Shown here: positions 31,595-40,113 of the stretch, piece by piece
How positions within the stretch are numbered: the stretch's first letter is position 1
How the letters are laid out: every line of letters begins with the position of its first letter
Source of the DNA: Dehalococcoides sp. JdFR-56
Lineage (GTDB): Bacteria > Chloroflexota > Dehalococcoidia > Dehalococcoidales > RBG-16-60-22
Direction of reading: 5' to 3'
NCBI GenBank assembly: GCA_002011495.1
Contig: MTNR01000052.1
Coordinates: forward strand, 1-45,485
Length of the DNA: 45,485 bases
Position numbers and translations under genes: made by a program
Notes under the pieces: model-generated
The model's database searches: none
Told to the model about the DNA's origin: nothing
The model's input: only the letters and a program-made list of their open reading frames with translations

Positions 31595-31870
31595 TTACTC
31601 GTTTTTAACCAGAACCAGTTTGGGCCCGTCAGGGGTATCATCAACGTCAATGCTCACCCCCTCAAGGCGGGCGGCCAGCTCGGTCTCCACCAGGAGCACT
31701 TTTGAGCCCTCATATTCCACCACCTGATCCCCGGGCATCTCCACATCCATGCCCAGGCCAAGCCGGCCCGATTCATCGGCGATGAGCCTCAAGCCTGCCT
31801 GCGGGTTATCTACGTTCTCCAGTAGAATCCTTTTCAGCTCCTGTCTGGCACGCTCGGTTACGCCTACCAT
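31595..31870 (-). CDS. HesB/IscA-like protein without cysteines
   Basis: A 91-residue protein that matches the HesB/IscA fold throughout: VTERARQELKRILLENV, GLRLIADESGRLGLGMDVEM, DQVVEYEGSKVLLVE and a VSIDVDDTPDGPKLVLVKN C-terminus. All three conserved cluster-binding cysteines are missing; there is no cysteine in the protein. The usual GGCSG is SGRLG. It cannot carry a cluster in the IscA way, so a structural or regulatory role is likely; some family members annotated as adhesin-like also lack these residues. It has a promoter at 32120-32148 and a leader of about 240 bases. Confidence 0.85.
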   Translation of the reverse strand: MVGVTERARQELKRILLENVDNPQAGLRLIADESGRLGLGMDVEMPGDQVVEYEGSKVLLVETELAARLEGVSIDVDDTPDGPKLVLVKNE

Positions 31871-32113
31871 TTTCCCCCTCCTTGTTCATAATTTTTCATC
31901 GCGGCCGATGAGCACGCTGAAAATGAAGGTAATCCCCGTAGTCAGAGCAGTGAAGCTAGTTTCTTTGGTGAGCTCGAACTGGGTGACCTCTTCCCTTCTT
32001 TTGGATGGTAAAAGTTTGGGTCATCCAGCATTTAGGGGGTGGGGTGATTTGCCCGGGGGTAGAAAGAAAGGGCTCCGGCTTGAGGACTCTGATAACCTAA
32101 ACTAAAACCATCG
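31871..32113 (-). other. Long untranslated leader of the HesB-like gene
   Basis: The promoter at 32148-32120 would give a leader of about 240 bases before the HesB-like ATG at 31870. In one frame the stretch 32020-31886 encodes 44 residues with a hydrophobic core, but no start codon exists. No known riboswitch, terminator or T-box could be recognised. Confidence 0.45.
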
Positions 32114-32119
32114 TTGTTT

Positions 32120-32148
32120 ATAGTACACTATGGGAGTGCCTCTGTCAA
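32120..32148 (-). promoter_or_regulatory. Promoter of the HesB-like gene
   Basis: Minus-strand TTGACA (32148-32143), a 17-base spacer and TACTAT (32125-32120), facing the HesB-like gene. Confidence 0.78.
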
Positions 32149-32183
32149 GGCTGACCGAGGCTTCCCGGTGAGGAAATTGCCTG

Positions 32184-32217
32184 CCAAGCATACTTTACAT
32201 AATGCTTGGGAGTTTTT
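32184..32217 (+). terminator. Terminator-like hairpin between the formyltransferase and HesB-like units
   Basis: CCAAGCAT (32184-32191) pairs with ATGCTTGG (32202-32209), followed by GAG and five T residues on the plus strand. It overlaps the stop of the minus-strand formyltransferase gene. As a terminator it faces right, for which no gene upstream is known; it may act as a barrier or as a bare 3' hairpin on the minus strand. Confidence 0.4.
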
Positions 32218-33043
32218 AGAGGACACTGCTTACCTTCTTATTTATCTCAGCGCTTAGGTCATAGCCGTGGATAGGTCTCCCCTCAGCGTCAACGACGCGC
32301 TTATCGGCGGTTATTCTCACCTTGCCTTGGCTAAAGGCCTGGATGGTGGTGATTATCAGGGGTAGTTCTCTGGCCACCCCGTGCTGGCGGATGAGCTTGA
32401 ACAGGGCGTTATCTTCACCCTGCTCTTGCTTTATCTTTTCCAGGGGCTGCCCCTTGATTTCCTCCCAGTGCTGATCAAAGGGCTCGCCCCTGATGGGGAA
32501 GGTGCAGTAGGTCACCACCGGGCCCCTGTCCAGCTCTGGGGTTACCAAGTGCATCATCGCCCCCGTTTCATGAGCGTCACTCTCAATCAGCTGCCAGATG
32601 ACCTCCTGCCAGGTGCCCTTTGGCCCTCCGGGGGCAGCTGGATGGAGATTGAGCATATTGTATTTCTGGCACATCTCCGGGCCCACAATGAGCATGTAAC
32701 CCGCCAGCACGCACAGGTCAGGATGAAAGCTCTCGAGTCTGGCCATCACCTCCCGGTCATAGTCCAGCCGCCAGGCAGGCAGGGCCTCTTCTTTTGGGCT
32801 GGAAACGGCTGGCCCGATTTTGGACTTGAATTTGCGGTAGGAGAAGGTGACCAGAGGGATGTGGTAGTCCTCCACCATCTTGAGAAAGGTATCGGTGGCT
32901 TCAGTTTCGCCGTACTCCCGGCTGCAGAAAACAAAGGCTATCTCAGCCTCAATCTCCCCTGATGAGATGGCTTCCTGCACCGCCTGGAGCAGCCCCCTTG
33001 ACCCCTTGCCTCTGCCGGTGGAAAACCAGCCCAGCTGATACAT
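32216..33043 (-). CDS. Formyltransferase-family protein (PurN/Fmt-like)
   Basis: A 275-residue protein of the formyltransferase fold. Recognisable are FSTGRGKGSRGLLQAV (phosphate-binding start), SFHPDLCVLAGYMLIVG, the catalytic MLNLHPAAPGGPKGTW (Asn-x-His) and ETGAMMHLVTPELDRGPVV with the catalytic Asp. Compared with PurN (about 200 residues) it has an extra insert near residues 60-95 and a C-terminal tail. The usual NxHPSLLP loop is changed to NLHPAAPGGPKGT, so substrate specificity may differ from glycinamide ribotide. It lies six bases from the PHP gene, at the end of the dprA run. Confidence 0.83.
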   Translation of the reverse strand: MYQLGWFSTGRGKGSRGLLQAVQEAISSGEIEAEIAFVFCSREYGETEATDTFLKMVEDYHIPLVTFSYRKFKSKIGPAVSSPKEEALPAWRLDYDREVMARLESFHPDLCVLAGYMLIVGPEMCQKYNMLNLHPAAPGGPKGTWQEVIWQLIESDAHETGAMMHLVTPELDRGPVVTYCTFPIRGEPFDQHWEEIKGQPLEKIKQEQGEDNALFKLIRQHGVARELPLIITTIQAFSQGKVRITADKRVVDAEGRPIHGYDLSAEINKKVSSVL

Positions 33044-33049
33044 CTTGTC

Positions 33050-33694
33050 TCACCTCTTGAAGTTTTTTAGCTTGGCCCAGGCGCTGCTGAAATGAGTCAG
33101 TGGATTGGTTCTGCGCCCGAAGACCCTGCCCTGGGCCAGCGCTTGGAGGAAGTCATCCTTGCCCTTAAATTCGGGTATCTCCACATAGGCATTGCCGATC
33201 TCGCTGGGGGTGTGGGCATCGCTGCCAGCGCTCTGGGGGATGGCGTATTTCTCGGCAAAGGAGAGGGCCTTGGCCGAGCTGCGCAGCAGCGGGCTTCTGG
33301 AGTTGAACACCTCAATGACATCGATTTGCTCGGCGATTTCCTCTATCTTCTCGCCCAGTGCCGAGGGACGGAAGATGTCAAAGGCGTGGGGAATGCAGAC
33401 CAAGCCGCCTTGGGCTTTGATCTGAGCTATCGTCTCCTCCACGGAGAGACCGTTGGGGATGTCCTCTTTGAGGAACATGCCCATAATCTCGCCATACGGG
33501 GTCAGTATCTCCTCGGCGACGATTACAGTAAACGGGGCCAGCTCGCGCATTCTGAGCCCCCCCTCAATGGTGCCGTGGTCAGCGATGGCCACGCAGTTTA
33601 TCCCCAGCTCCTGGCAGCGGGCGATGATTTTGTCCAGGGGCATGGTGCAGTCCATGGAGTATTCGGTGTGGATGTGCATGTCAGCTCTCAGCAA
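33050..33694 (-). CDS. PHP-domain metal-dependent phosphoesterase
   Basis: A 214-residue single PHP domain. Metal ligands appear in DMHIHTEYSMD (H-x-H), IADHGTIEG, EEILTP, IPHAFDIF and the final SDAHTP. Stand-alone PHP proteins act as phosphoesterases or nucleases, such as the 3',5'-bisphosphate nucleotide phosphatases. TTG at 33694 is used with a weak upstream site; an ATG at 33679 is possible. It follows efp with one base between and precedes the formyltransferase. Confidence 0.85.
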   Translation of the reverse strand: MLRADMHIHTEYSMDCTMPLDKIIARCQELGINCVAIADHGTIEGGLRMRELAPFTVIVAEEILTPYGEIMGMFLKEDIPNGLSVEETIAQIKAQGGLVCIPHAFDIFRPSALGEKIEEIAEQIDVIEVFNSRSPLLRSSAKALSFAEKYAIPQSAGSDAHTPSEIGNAYVEIPEFKGKDDFLQALAQGRVFGRRTNPLTHFSSAWAKLKNFKR

Positions 33695-33695
33695 T

Positions 33696-34259
33696 TTACT
33701 CTTGGCTACTCCTTTCTAGGTACTCGCCGGTGCGAGTATCAACTTTGATGATATCGCCTTGATTCACAAATAGGGGGACTTGGATAGTAAGTCCGGTCTC
33801 GAGCTTAGCCGGTTTGCTGCCGGCGGTGGCGGTGTCCCCCTTGAAGCCAGGCTCAGTTTCCACCACCTCCAGCTCCACGGCGATGGGTAGCTCTATGCCC
33901 ACCACTTCACCTTTATAGCTTGACACTTCCACCGTTGTCCCCTCCTTCAGGTAGTTCAGGGCATCGCCCAGCTTCTCGCGGTTGATACCAGTCTGCTCAA
34001 AGCTCTCCACGTCCATGAAGTAATACAAATCTCCGTCACTGTAGAGATACTGCATCGGTCGTGAGTCAAGGCGCGCTCGGGTGAGTTTCTCGTCAGACTG
34101 GAAGCTGCGCTCGATGATATGGCCGGCGGCTAGGTCACGGAGTTTGACCCGGGCCAGCGCCGTCCGCTTCATCTTGACGTGCTGGTAGTCAATGACCTGG
34201 TACAGCTTGTCATCCAGCTCAATGATGACTCCTTTTCTCAGTTCGCTGCCGCTTATCAT
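33696..34259 (-). CDS. efp: Elongation factor P
   Basis: A 187-residue three-domain translation factor that relieves stalling at polyproline runs. It begins MISGSELRKGVIIELDDKLY. The tip loop that reaches the peptidyl centre normally reads like VKPGKGGAF; here it is VKMKRTALARVK, one residue shorter with Lys-Arg at the tip, so modification, if any, would differ from the beta-lysyl or rhamnosyl forms. The C-terminal signature VPLFVNQGDIIKVDTRTGEY is intact. It starts one base from the pepP stop codon. Confidence 0.96.
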   Translation of the reverse strand: MISGSELRKGVIIELDDKLYQVIDYQHVKMKRTALARVKLRDLAAGHIIERSFQSDEKLTRARLDSRPMQYLYSDGDLYYFMDVESFEQTGINREKLGDALNYLKEGTTVEVSSYKGEVVGIELPIAVELEVVETEPGFKGDTATAGSKPAKLETGLTIQVPLFVNQGDIIKVDTRTGEYLERSSQE

Positions 34260-34260
34260 G

Positions 34261-35343
34261 TTACACCTTCCTTGATTTTGAGATTATTTTTGCCCGGCCG
34301 TTTTCCATGACGACCAGGTCCTCAATCCTCACCCCACCCCAGCCGGGGAGATAGACACCAGGCTCGATGGTGAAGACCATGCCTGAGGTGAGCGGCTCGG
34401 TGGTGCCGGGGCCAAGGCGAGGTGACTCATGCGCCGCCAGCCCCACGCCATGCCCCAGGGAGTGCCCGAAGGCTTTCTCGTAGCCGGCCTCGGCGATGAC
34501 GGTCCTTGCCAGCTTGTCAGCCTCCTCACCGGTCATCCCCTCCTTGATCAGCTCCAGTGCAGTTAGCTGGGCGCCAAGCACGATATCATACACTTTCTTG
34601 AAGGTATCATCGGGGGCGCCGAGGCAGATGGTGCGGCTCAAATCGCTAGAGTAGCCAGAAACTCTGGCGCCGATGTCAAGCAGTACCGGCTCGCCGGGCT
34701 GAATGGAGCGCGGAGAGGGCTTGGCGTGGGGCAGGGCGGAATTGGGCCCTGAGGCGACAATGATATCAAAGGGCACCGCTTGGCTACCACTTTCACGCAA
34801 GAATTTCTCTATCTCCCAAGCCGCCTCTTTTTCCGTCATGCCAGCTTGAAGTATACCCTCAATGTGCTCAAAGGCGCGGTCGGCAAGCTCAGCGGCTCTA
34901 GCGATGGCTGCAATCTCTTCAGGCTCTTTCACCGCCCGCAGAGATTCCACCAGCCCATCCAGGGGGACGAGCTTGGGTGGAGACTCAAGCTTACCTATTA
35001 TATCACTTAACTTTCGATAGAGGCTGAGGGTGATGTGCCCGGCTTCAAAACCCAATTTAGCTAGCGCTAGCCCGGAGATGAGCTCGGGGAACCAGTTCGC
35101 CATGTCACCAGCTATGGGGAAGATTCGGTACTCAGGGGTCTGCTCTTTGGCCTGCTCAAGGTAGCGGAAGTCGGTGGCCAGGATGGCATCCTGGGCGGTA
35201 ATCAGCAGAAAGCCGGCCGAGCCATCAAACCCGGAGAGATAATATCTATTCTCCGGCTGGGAGATAAAGATGGCATCAAGCTCTTTTTCGGCCAGTTTCT
35301 GACGCAGCTTGCCTAATCTAGCGCTCATCTTCAGCTTCGTCAT
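34261..35343 (-). CDS. M24 family Xaa-Pro aminopeptidase/dipeptidase
   Basis: A 360-residue cytosolic metallopeptidase with an N-terminal creatinase-like domain (ENRYYLSGFDGSAGFLLI) and a C-terminal pita-bread catalytic domain. The five metal ligands are in LLDIGARVSGYSSDLSRT (two Asp), GHSLGHGVGLAAHE (His), VFTIEPGVYLPG (Glu) and VRIEDLVV (Glu). It removes residues before proline, in keeping with its neighbour efp. ATG at 35343 overlaps the recombinase gene by 26 bases; an ATG at 35328 is also possible. Confidence 0.93.
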   Translation of the reverse strand: MTKLKMSARLGKLRQKLAEKELDAIFISQPENRYYLSGFDGSAGFLLITAQDAILATDFRYLEQAKEQTPEYRIFPIAGDMANWFPELISGLALAKLGFEAGHITLSLYRKLSDIIGKLESPPKLVPLDGLVESLRAVKEPEEIAAIARAAELADRAFEHIEGILQAGMTEKEAAWEIEKFLRESGSQAVPFDIIVASGPNSALPHAKPSPRSIQPGEPVLLDIGARVSGYSSDLSRTICLGAPDDTFKKVYDIVLGAQLTALELIKEGMTGEEADKLARTVIAEAGYEKAFGHSLGHGVGLAAHESPRLGPGTTEPLTSGMVFTIEPGVYLPGWGGVRIEDLVVMENGRAKIISKSRKV

Positions 35344-36277
35344 CTCTTTTTCGGGCCATGGGGTGGGCCGCGAGATATATTTTCCTCGCTTGGCTCTGGC
35401 TGACGTGGGTGTAAACCTGGGTGGAGGAGAGTTGAGCGTGGCCGAGGAGCTCCTGAACCACTCTCAAATCAGCGCCGCCATCAAGCAGATGGGTGGCGAA
35501 GGTATGGCGCAATAAATGAGGGTGAACTCTTCGCTCAATATTGGCTTGGGCGGCGTATTTCTCCAGAATCTTCTGTATTCTCCGGGCCGGCAGGCGTTCC
35601 CCATAGCGGTTGAGGAACACGGCGCGGCTTTTTTTATTGCCCAGGAGCTGGGGTCTGCCTTGACTGAGGTAGAGGCTCAGCATCCGGGCGGCTGGCTCCC
35701 CGATGAGCACCACCCGCTCTTTAGCCCCCTTCCCCCAGACCCGGATTTCATTGGTATCAAGGTCGAGCTGCTCCAGGTTCAGGTTTACCAGCTCGCTCAC
35801 CCTGAGTCCAGAGGCGTAGAGGAGCTCGAGCAGGGCGCGGTCACGCTGCCCTTGTGGCGTGGATAAATCAGGGGCCTCCAGCAGGCGCACCGTCTCCTCA
35901 ACGCTGAGGAAGGATGGCAGGTGCCTATCTTGCTTGGGCGAGGAGGTCTTGTCCAGCGGGTTATTTGAGATTATCCCCTCACGCGCGAGATAGCGGTAGA
36001 AAGAGCGGATGGCGGAGAGCTTGCGGGCGATGCTGGATTTGACCACTCCCTGGCCCATCAGCCAGGAGATATAGTCACGCAGGACGTGACTATCCACCTC
36101 CTCCAACGAGCTGATTTTTCTCATCTTGAGAAACTGGAAGAAGCCCCTCCCCTCACCCCGGGCGTAGTTGCCCACCAGGTCACTAGTGTAGTTGCGCACC
36201 GTGTAGGGGGAGACGCCCCGCTCCGCCTCAAGGTAATTTAGGTATCTATCAAAAACGTTTTGTATGGAATTGGTCAT
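35318..36277 (-). CDS. Xer-type tyrosine recombinase
   Basis: A 319-residue recombinase that resolves chromosome dimers at dif. An N-terminal SAM-like domain (YLNYLEAERGVSPYTVRNY) is followed by the catalytic domain with Arg in ASGLRVSELVNL, His and Arg in HPHLLRHTFATHLL, His in LLGHAQLSS and the nucleophile Tyr in TQVYTHVSQ. Length suits XerC/XerD; a single Xer may serve both roles. It overlaps topA by four bases and lies in the dprA-topA-xer run, so it is a housekeeping gene rather than an integrase. Confidence 0.94.
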   Translation of the reverse strand: MTNSIQNVFDRYLNYLEAERGVSPYTVRNYTSDLVGNYARGEGRGFFQFLKMRKISSLEEVDSHVLRDYISWLMGQGVVKSSIARKLSAIRSFYRYLAREGIISNNPLDKTSSPKQDRHLPSFLSVEETVRLLEAPDLSTPQGQRDRALLELLYASGLRVSELVNLNLEQLDLDTNEIRVWGKGAKERVVLIGEPAARMLSLYLSQGRPQLLGNKKSRAVFLNRYGERLPARRIQKILEKYAAQANIERRVHPHLLRHTFATHLLDGGADLRVVQELLGHAQLSSTQVYTHVSQSQARKIYLAAHPMARKRDDEAEDER

Positions 36278-38361
36278 GCTGGCAGCTTCCCCCTGTACTC
36301 ACACTTGGTGCACTTGGCCCATCTCCCCCGGTAGATGGTGAGCAGCCCACCGCACTTGGGGCAGGGCTGGAGGAGGGGCTTGAAGTTGGTGGCAAACTGG
36401 CAATCGGGATAATTGCTGCACCCGTAAAAGACGCGTTTTTTCTTGCTTATCTTTTCTAATAGCTCTCCCCCGCACTGAGGGCACTTGACCCCGGTTTTGA
36501 CCTGAAACGGTGCCGTGTATTTGCACTCGGGATAACCGCTGCAGGCCAGGAATTTGCCATAACGCCCCACCTTGATGGCCAGGGGTTTACCGCACTGGGG
36601 GCAGGCCTCCTCGGTCAGCTCATCGGCCAGCTTTACCTTCTCAATGCGCTGAAAGGCGTCTTGAAGGTCTTTCTCAAAGGGGATGTAGAAATCCTGAACC
36701 ACATTCACCCAATCGCGGTGGTTATTGACGATGTCATCCAGCTCATCTTCCATGTGGGCGGTGAACTTGATATCAACGATATCGGCGAAATACTGGCTAA
36801 GCAGGTCGCTTACGATGAAGCCCAGTTCGGTGGGTTGGAAGCTCCCCTTGATTTTGGTCACGTAGCCACGCTCCTGAATGGTGGAGAGGATGGGGGCATA
36901 GGTGCTGGGGCGGCCGATACCCCATTGCTCCAGCGTCTTGACCAGGGTGGCTTCGGTGAAGCGGGGTGGAGGCTGGGTGAAGCGCTGCTCAGGGAAAAGC
37001 CCGAGGAGCTCAAGCTCGTCACCTTTCTTTAAGGGAGGAAGGGTTCCTTTCCTCTCTTCCTCATCAGCTTCGTCCTTGCTCTCGCTATAAAGCACCATAA
37101 ATCCGGGGAAGGTGTTCACTGAGCTTGAGGCCCTCAGCAGGTAGGCAGACTGCGGGCCTTGGGCCTCAATATCCACGGTGGTGTTGTCAAACAGGGCGGC
37201 GGCCATTTGGCTAGCCACCATTCGCTTCCAGATAAGCTCATAAAGCCGGAACTGGCTGGCGGTAAGGTAGCGCTTGACCGAGGACGGCTCTCGGGAGATT
37301 TTGGTGGGGCGGATCGCCTCATGCGCCTCCTGGGCTCCCTTTATCCGGCTAGTGAAGGAGCGGGCGTGAGGGGGGAGGAACTGGGGGCCGTACTTCTGGG
37401 CGATGAAGTCTCTGGTCTCGGCGATTGCGGAGTGGGCCACTCTGGTTGAATCAGTGCGCATGTAGGTGATAAGCCCGACATTACCTTCCTCGCCGAGGGG
37501 AAGGCCTTCGTAAAGTTGCTGGGCCACTGCCATGGTCTGCTTGGCGGTAAAGCGTAGCTTGCGCCAGGCTTCCTGCTGCAGGGTGCTGGTGATGAAAGGT
37601 GGGGCGGGCTGGCGGGAGGCTTTCTTGGTGCTTACCTTGAGGACGCGGTATTCCGCCGCTTCCAGCTCCTTTACCACCTTATCCGCCTCTTGCTGGTTGG
37701 GAATCTCTAGTTTGGTTCCGTCGGCAAGGCTAGCTAGCATCGCCCGGAAGGATGCTGCCTCTGCCTTCTTACCAAGCTCAGCTTCAATTATCCAGTATTC
37801 AACCGGGACAAAATCCTGGATTTCACGCTCGCGGTCAACGATAATCTTCAGTGCCACCGATTGGACTCTACCTGCGGAGAGCCCCCGTCTCACCTTCCTC
37901 CAGAGCAGGGGGCTGATTTTATAGCCCACCAGCCTATCCATGATGCGCCGGGCCTGCTGGGCATTGACCAGGTGCATATCTATGGGGCGCGGGTGCTGGA
38001 AGGCGCTTTTCACCGCCTCTTCAGTTATCTCATGGAAGACGACGCGGTGGTACGGCTTATGGTCAGACTTGGTCACCTCAACCAGATGCCAGGCGATAGC
38101 CTCCCCCTCGCGATCCGGGTCAGTGGCCAGATACACCGCGCTGGCGTCCCGGGTAGCCTGTTTTAGCTCGCTGGCGAGCTTGCTTTTGGCCTTGGGCACC
38201 ACGTATCTGGGGGCGAAGCCGTTCTCAATATCCACGCCCAGCTGGCTCTTGGGCAGGTCTCTGATATGCCCCAGTGAAGCCTTAAGCTCATAACCCCGGC
38301 CCAAAATCTTGGTCAAGGTTCTGGCTTTGGCTGGTGATTCCACGATGACCAAATTCTTCAT
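36274..38361 (-). CDS. topA: DNA topoisomerase I
   Basis: A 695-residue type IA enzyme that removes negative supercoils. The TOPRIM domain opens with LVIVESPAKARTLTKILG and carries the acidic DPDREGEAIAWH. The catalytic tyrosine is in LITYMRTDSTR, and the gate region holds WGIGRPSTYAPI. Three C-terminal zinc fingers (CPQCGKP with CSGYPEC, CPQCGGE with CSNYPDC, CPKCGGL with CTKC) end the protein. Overlaps the Xer gene and follows dprA by five bases. Confidence 0.98.
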   Translation of the reverse strand: MKNLVIVESPAKARTLTKILGRGYELKASLGHIRDLPKSQLGVDIENGFAPRYVVPKAKSKLASELKQATRDASAVYLATDPDREGEAIAWHLVEVTKSDHKPYHRVVFHEITEEAVKSAFQHPRPIDMHLVNAQQARRIMDRLVGYKISPLLWRKVRRGLSAGRVQSVALKIIVDREREIQDFVPVEYWIIEAELGKKAEAASFRAMLASLADGTKLEIPNQQEADKVVKELEAAEYRVLKVSTKKASRQPAPPFITSTLQQEAWRKLRFTAKQTMAVAQQLYEGLPLGEEGNVGLITYMRTDSTRVAHSAIAETRDFIAQKYGPQFLPPHARSFTSRIKGAQEAHEAIRPTKISREPSSVKRYLTASQFRLYELIWKRMVASQMAAALFDNTTVDIEAQGPQSAYLLRASSSVNTFPGFMVLYSESKDEADEEERKGTLPPLKKGDELELLGLFPEQRFTQPPPRFTEATLVKTLEQWGIGRPSTYAPILSTIQERGYVTKIKGSFQPTELGFIVSDLLSQYFADIVDIKFTAHMEDELDDIVNNHRDWVNVVQDFYIPFEKDLQDAFQRIEKVKLADELTEEACPQCGKPLAIKVGRYGKFLACSGYPECKYTAPFQVKTGVKCPQCGGELLEKISKKKRVFYGCSNYPDCQFATNFKPLLQPCPKCGGLLTIYRGRWAKCTKCEYRGKLPA

Positions 38362-38366
38362 GATAG

Positions 38367-39488
38367 CTAATCCACTCTCACCCTGTATTCCTCTCTCATC
38401 TCCCGGGCGAGGACATAGCTCATCGGCCCGGATTGCTTGACCAGACCTTTAAGCTCCATCATGGCCAGGGTGCTGCTCACGGTGGAGATGGGGAGACCAC
38501 TATGGCGGCAGACCTCGTCAATGTGAACTGGCTCGGCGCTCAGGTGCTTCAGCAGCAGGGACTCGGTATCAGAGGGCGCAATAACCTCCCTCATCTCCAT
38601 TTGCCTGGCCACCGTCATCAGGTTCAGTTCCTCCAGAATATCGGTATAGTCCCTGACCAGTTTGGCCCCTTCTTGGATGAGGTGATTAGTGCCCCGGCTG
38701 GCCGGGGAGAGGATGCTGCCGGGAACGGCAAACACCTCCCGGTTCTGTTCTAGCGCTAGCTGCGCGGTGATCATGGCCCCGCTGGTTTCATCAGCTTCAG
38801 TGACCAGCACGCCCAGGCTCAGCCCGCTCATAATGCGGTTGCGCCGGGGGAAGTTCTCCGCCCTGGGCCTAGTGCCCAGAGGATACTCGCTGATGAGGGC
38901 GCCATGCTCCATGATATCGCGGGCAAGTTCCGCGTTCTCGCCGGGGTAAACGATGTCAAGCCCGCAGGCAAATACGGCGATGCTTCTGCCGCCCGCCGCC
39001 AGCGCCGCCCGATGAGCTATGGCATCAATGCCTCGGGCCAGACCACTGACGATGGTGATCTTGCTCTGGGCCAGGTCAGTGACTATTTCCTCAGTCACCT
39101 GCCTGCCATAAACGGTGGCCCGGCGGGTGCCCACCACGGCCAGGCACCACTCGTCCTGCGGCAGCAGAGAGCCCCTGACGTAGAGGAGCGGGGGATAATC
39201 ATATATTTCCCTGAGCCGGGATGGATAGCCTGGGTCAGTGTGTTTAAGCACCTTCACGCCATAGCGGTCCAACTTCTCCATCTCGGCCTCTGGGGAAATC
39301 TTGGGGCGCCAGGTGGTGATGGCCTGTGTGGAAGCGCGGTCAAGCCCAGCCTGCTTCAGCTCGGCAGGTGCTGCCCTCCAGGCATTTCCTAAGCTGCCGA
39401 AGTGGTTCTCCAGCTGGGCCAATTTCACCCGGCCAATGCCAGGGATGAGGCTGAAAGCTACCCAGTATTTGATATCTTGACCGCTCAT
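38367..39488 (-). CDS. dprA: DNA processing protein DprA
   Basis: A 373-residue protein that binds single-stranded DNA and loads RecA, including after uptake by transformation. The N-terminal helix-hairpin-helix region has FSLIPGIGRVKLAQLE, the Rossmann domain has VVGTRRATVYGR, SGLARGIDAIAHRAAL, AENFPRRNRIMSGLS and a C-terminal winged helix (HIDEVCRHSGLPISTVSSTL). I choose ATG at 39488, since earlier starts add an unmatched N-terminus. A promoter (TTGTTT, TAGAAT at 39499-39504) ends only ten bases before this ATG, so the mRNA may have almost no leader. It heads the topA-xer-pepP-efp run. Confidence 0.93.
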   Translation of the reverse strand: MSGQDIKYWVAFSLIPGIGRVKLAQLENHFGSLGNAWRAAPAELKQAGLDRASTQAITTWRPKISPEAEMEKLDRYGVKVLKHTDPGYPSRLREIYDYPPLLYVRGSLLPQDEWCLAVVGTRRATVYGRQVTEEIVTDLAQSKITIVSGLARGIDAIAHRAALAAGGRSIAVFACGLDIVYPGENAELARDIMEHGALISEYPLGTRPRAENFPRRNRIMSGLSLGVLVTEADETSGAMITAQLALEQNREVFAVPGSILSPASRGTNHLIQEGAKLVRDYTDILEELNLMTVARQMEMREVIAPSDTESLLLKHLSAEPVHIDEVCRHSGLPISTVSSTLAMMELKGLVKQSGPMSYVLAREMREEYRVRVD

Positions 39489-39498
39489 CTCCAGAGCA

Positions 39499-39528
39499 AT
39501 TCTAACACAGAGGCAACTTGGGAAACAA
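39499..39528 (-). promoter_or_regulatory. dprA promoter, possibly giving a leaderless mRNA
   Basis: Minus-strand TTGTTT (39528-39523), an 18-base spacer and TAGAAT (39504-39499). Ten bases separate the -10 from the ATG at 39488, so the transcript would start about three or four bases before it. The -35 match is weak. Confidence 0.45.
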
Positions 39529-39579
39529 TTTGGCTGCTCGAGGGCGCCTATATATCTGAGAGCGCTCTCCTTCACGGGC

Positions 39580-40095
39580 TTATCGGTAGAGGCTTGTTTT
39601 GCCCAGGAAGAGGGCATCTATGGAGAAGAACCTGCTCCCGAATATCACTATCTGGAGTGCCAGAGCCAGCATCACTAGGTCAATCGCCAAGCTGTGCACG
39701 GCAAGCAGCGGCACCGCCGGGCCAAAACAGGGGCAGACCTCAATATCCAGCCCCCGGACCAGAGCACTGATTTTGGCGATGGCGAAGCTGAGAACTAGTA
39801 ATCCGCTCAGCGAGGCGCTCAGCTTCAGCAGCACTCCCAGTATCAGAAAGCTCCCCAGGGCGATCTCCACAGGGGGGAGGGCGTGGCTGTAAATTGAGAC
39901 CGGGCCATAGGGCAAGAGGTCATATTGGACGACCTCCCAGAGCAGGGTGTCAACGTGAGGTAGCTTAACTATGCCAGCAAAGAGGAGAATGCCGCCCAGC
40001 GCCGCCCGGCTGAACAGGGTAAAGTATGGACGGAGAAAGGGCCATATCAGCTTCCCGGCGACGTTGATGATAGCATCGGCGCTGCGCCTTGTCAT
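39580..40095 (-). CDS. MauE/DoxX-like membrane protein
   Basis: A 171-residue membrane protein with four or five hydrophobic segments: ALGGILLFAGIVKLPHVD, PVEIALGSFLILGVLLK, LSGLLVLSFAIAKI and AIDLVMLALALQIVIF. The DIEVCPCFGP motif is the cysteine pair characteristic of MauE-type proteins, linked to thiol oxidation or disulfide handling in the envelope; the role here is unknown. ATG at 40095 follows CCCGGAG by five bases. Its leader can fold into an H-type pseudoknot (40114-40160), and tRNA-Ser(GGA) lies just beyond. Confidence 0.82.
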   Translation of the reverse strand: MTRRSADAIINVAGKLIWPFLRPYFTLFSRAALGGILLFAGIVKLPHVDTLLWEVVQYDLLPYGPVSIYSHALPPVEIALGSFLILGVLLKLSASLSGLLVLSFAIAKISALVRGLDIEVCPCFGPAVPLLAVHSLAIDLVMLALALQIVIFGSRFFSIDALFLGKTSLYR

Positions 40096-40113
40096 CAGGA
40101 CTCCGGGCAAATC

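Noticed and set aside
31886-32020. 44-codon frame with a hydrophobic core, minus strand
   Set aside because: No ATG, GTG or TTG exists between its bounding stops, and no ribosome binding site is placed for an ATT start. Left as an observation in the leader.
35318-36277. Integrase of a mobile element
   Set aside because: The recombinase lies within a packed dprA-topA-pepP-efp run with overlaps, has Xer length and motifs, and has no attachment sites or phage genes nearby.
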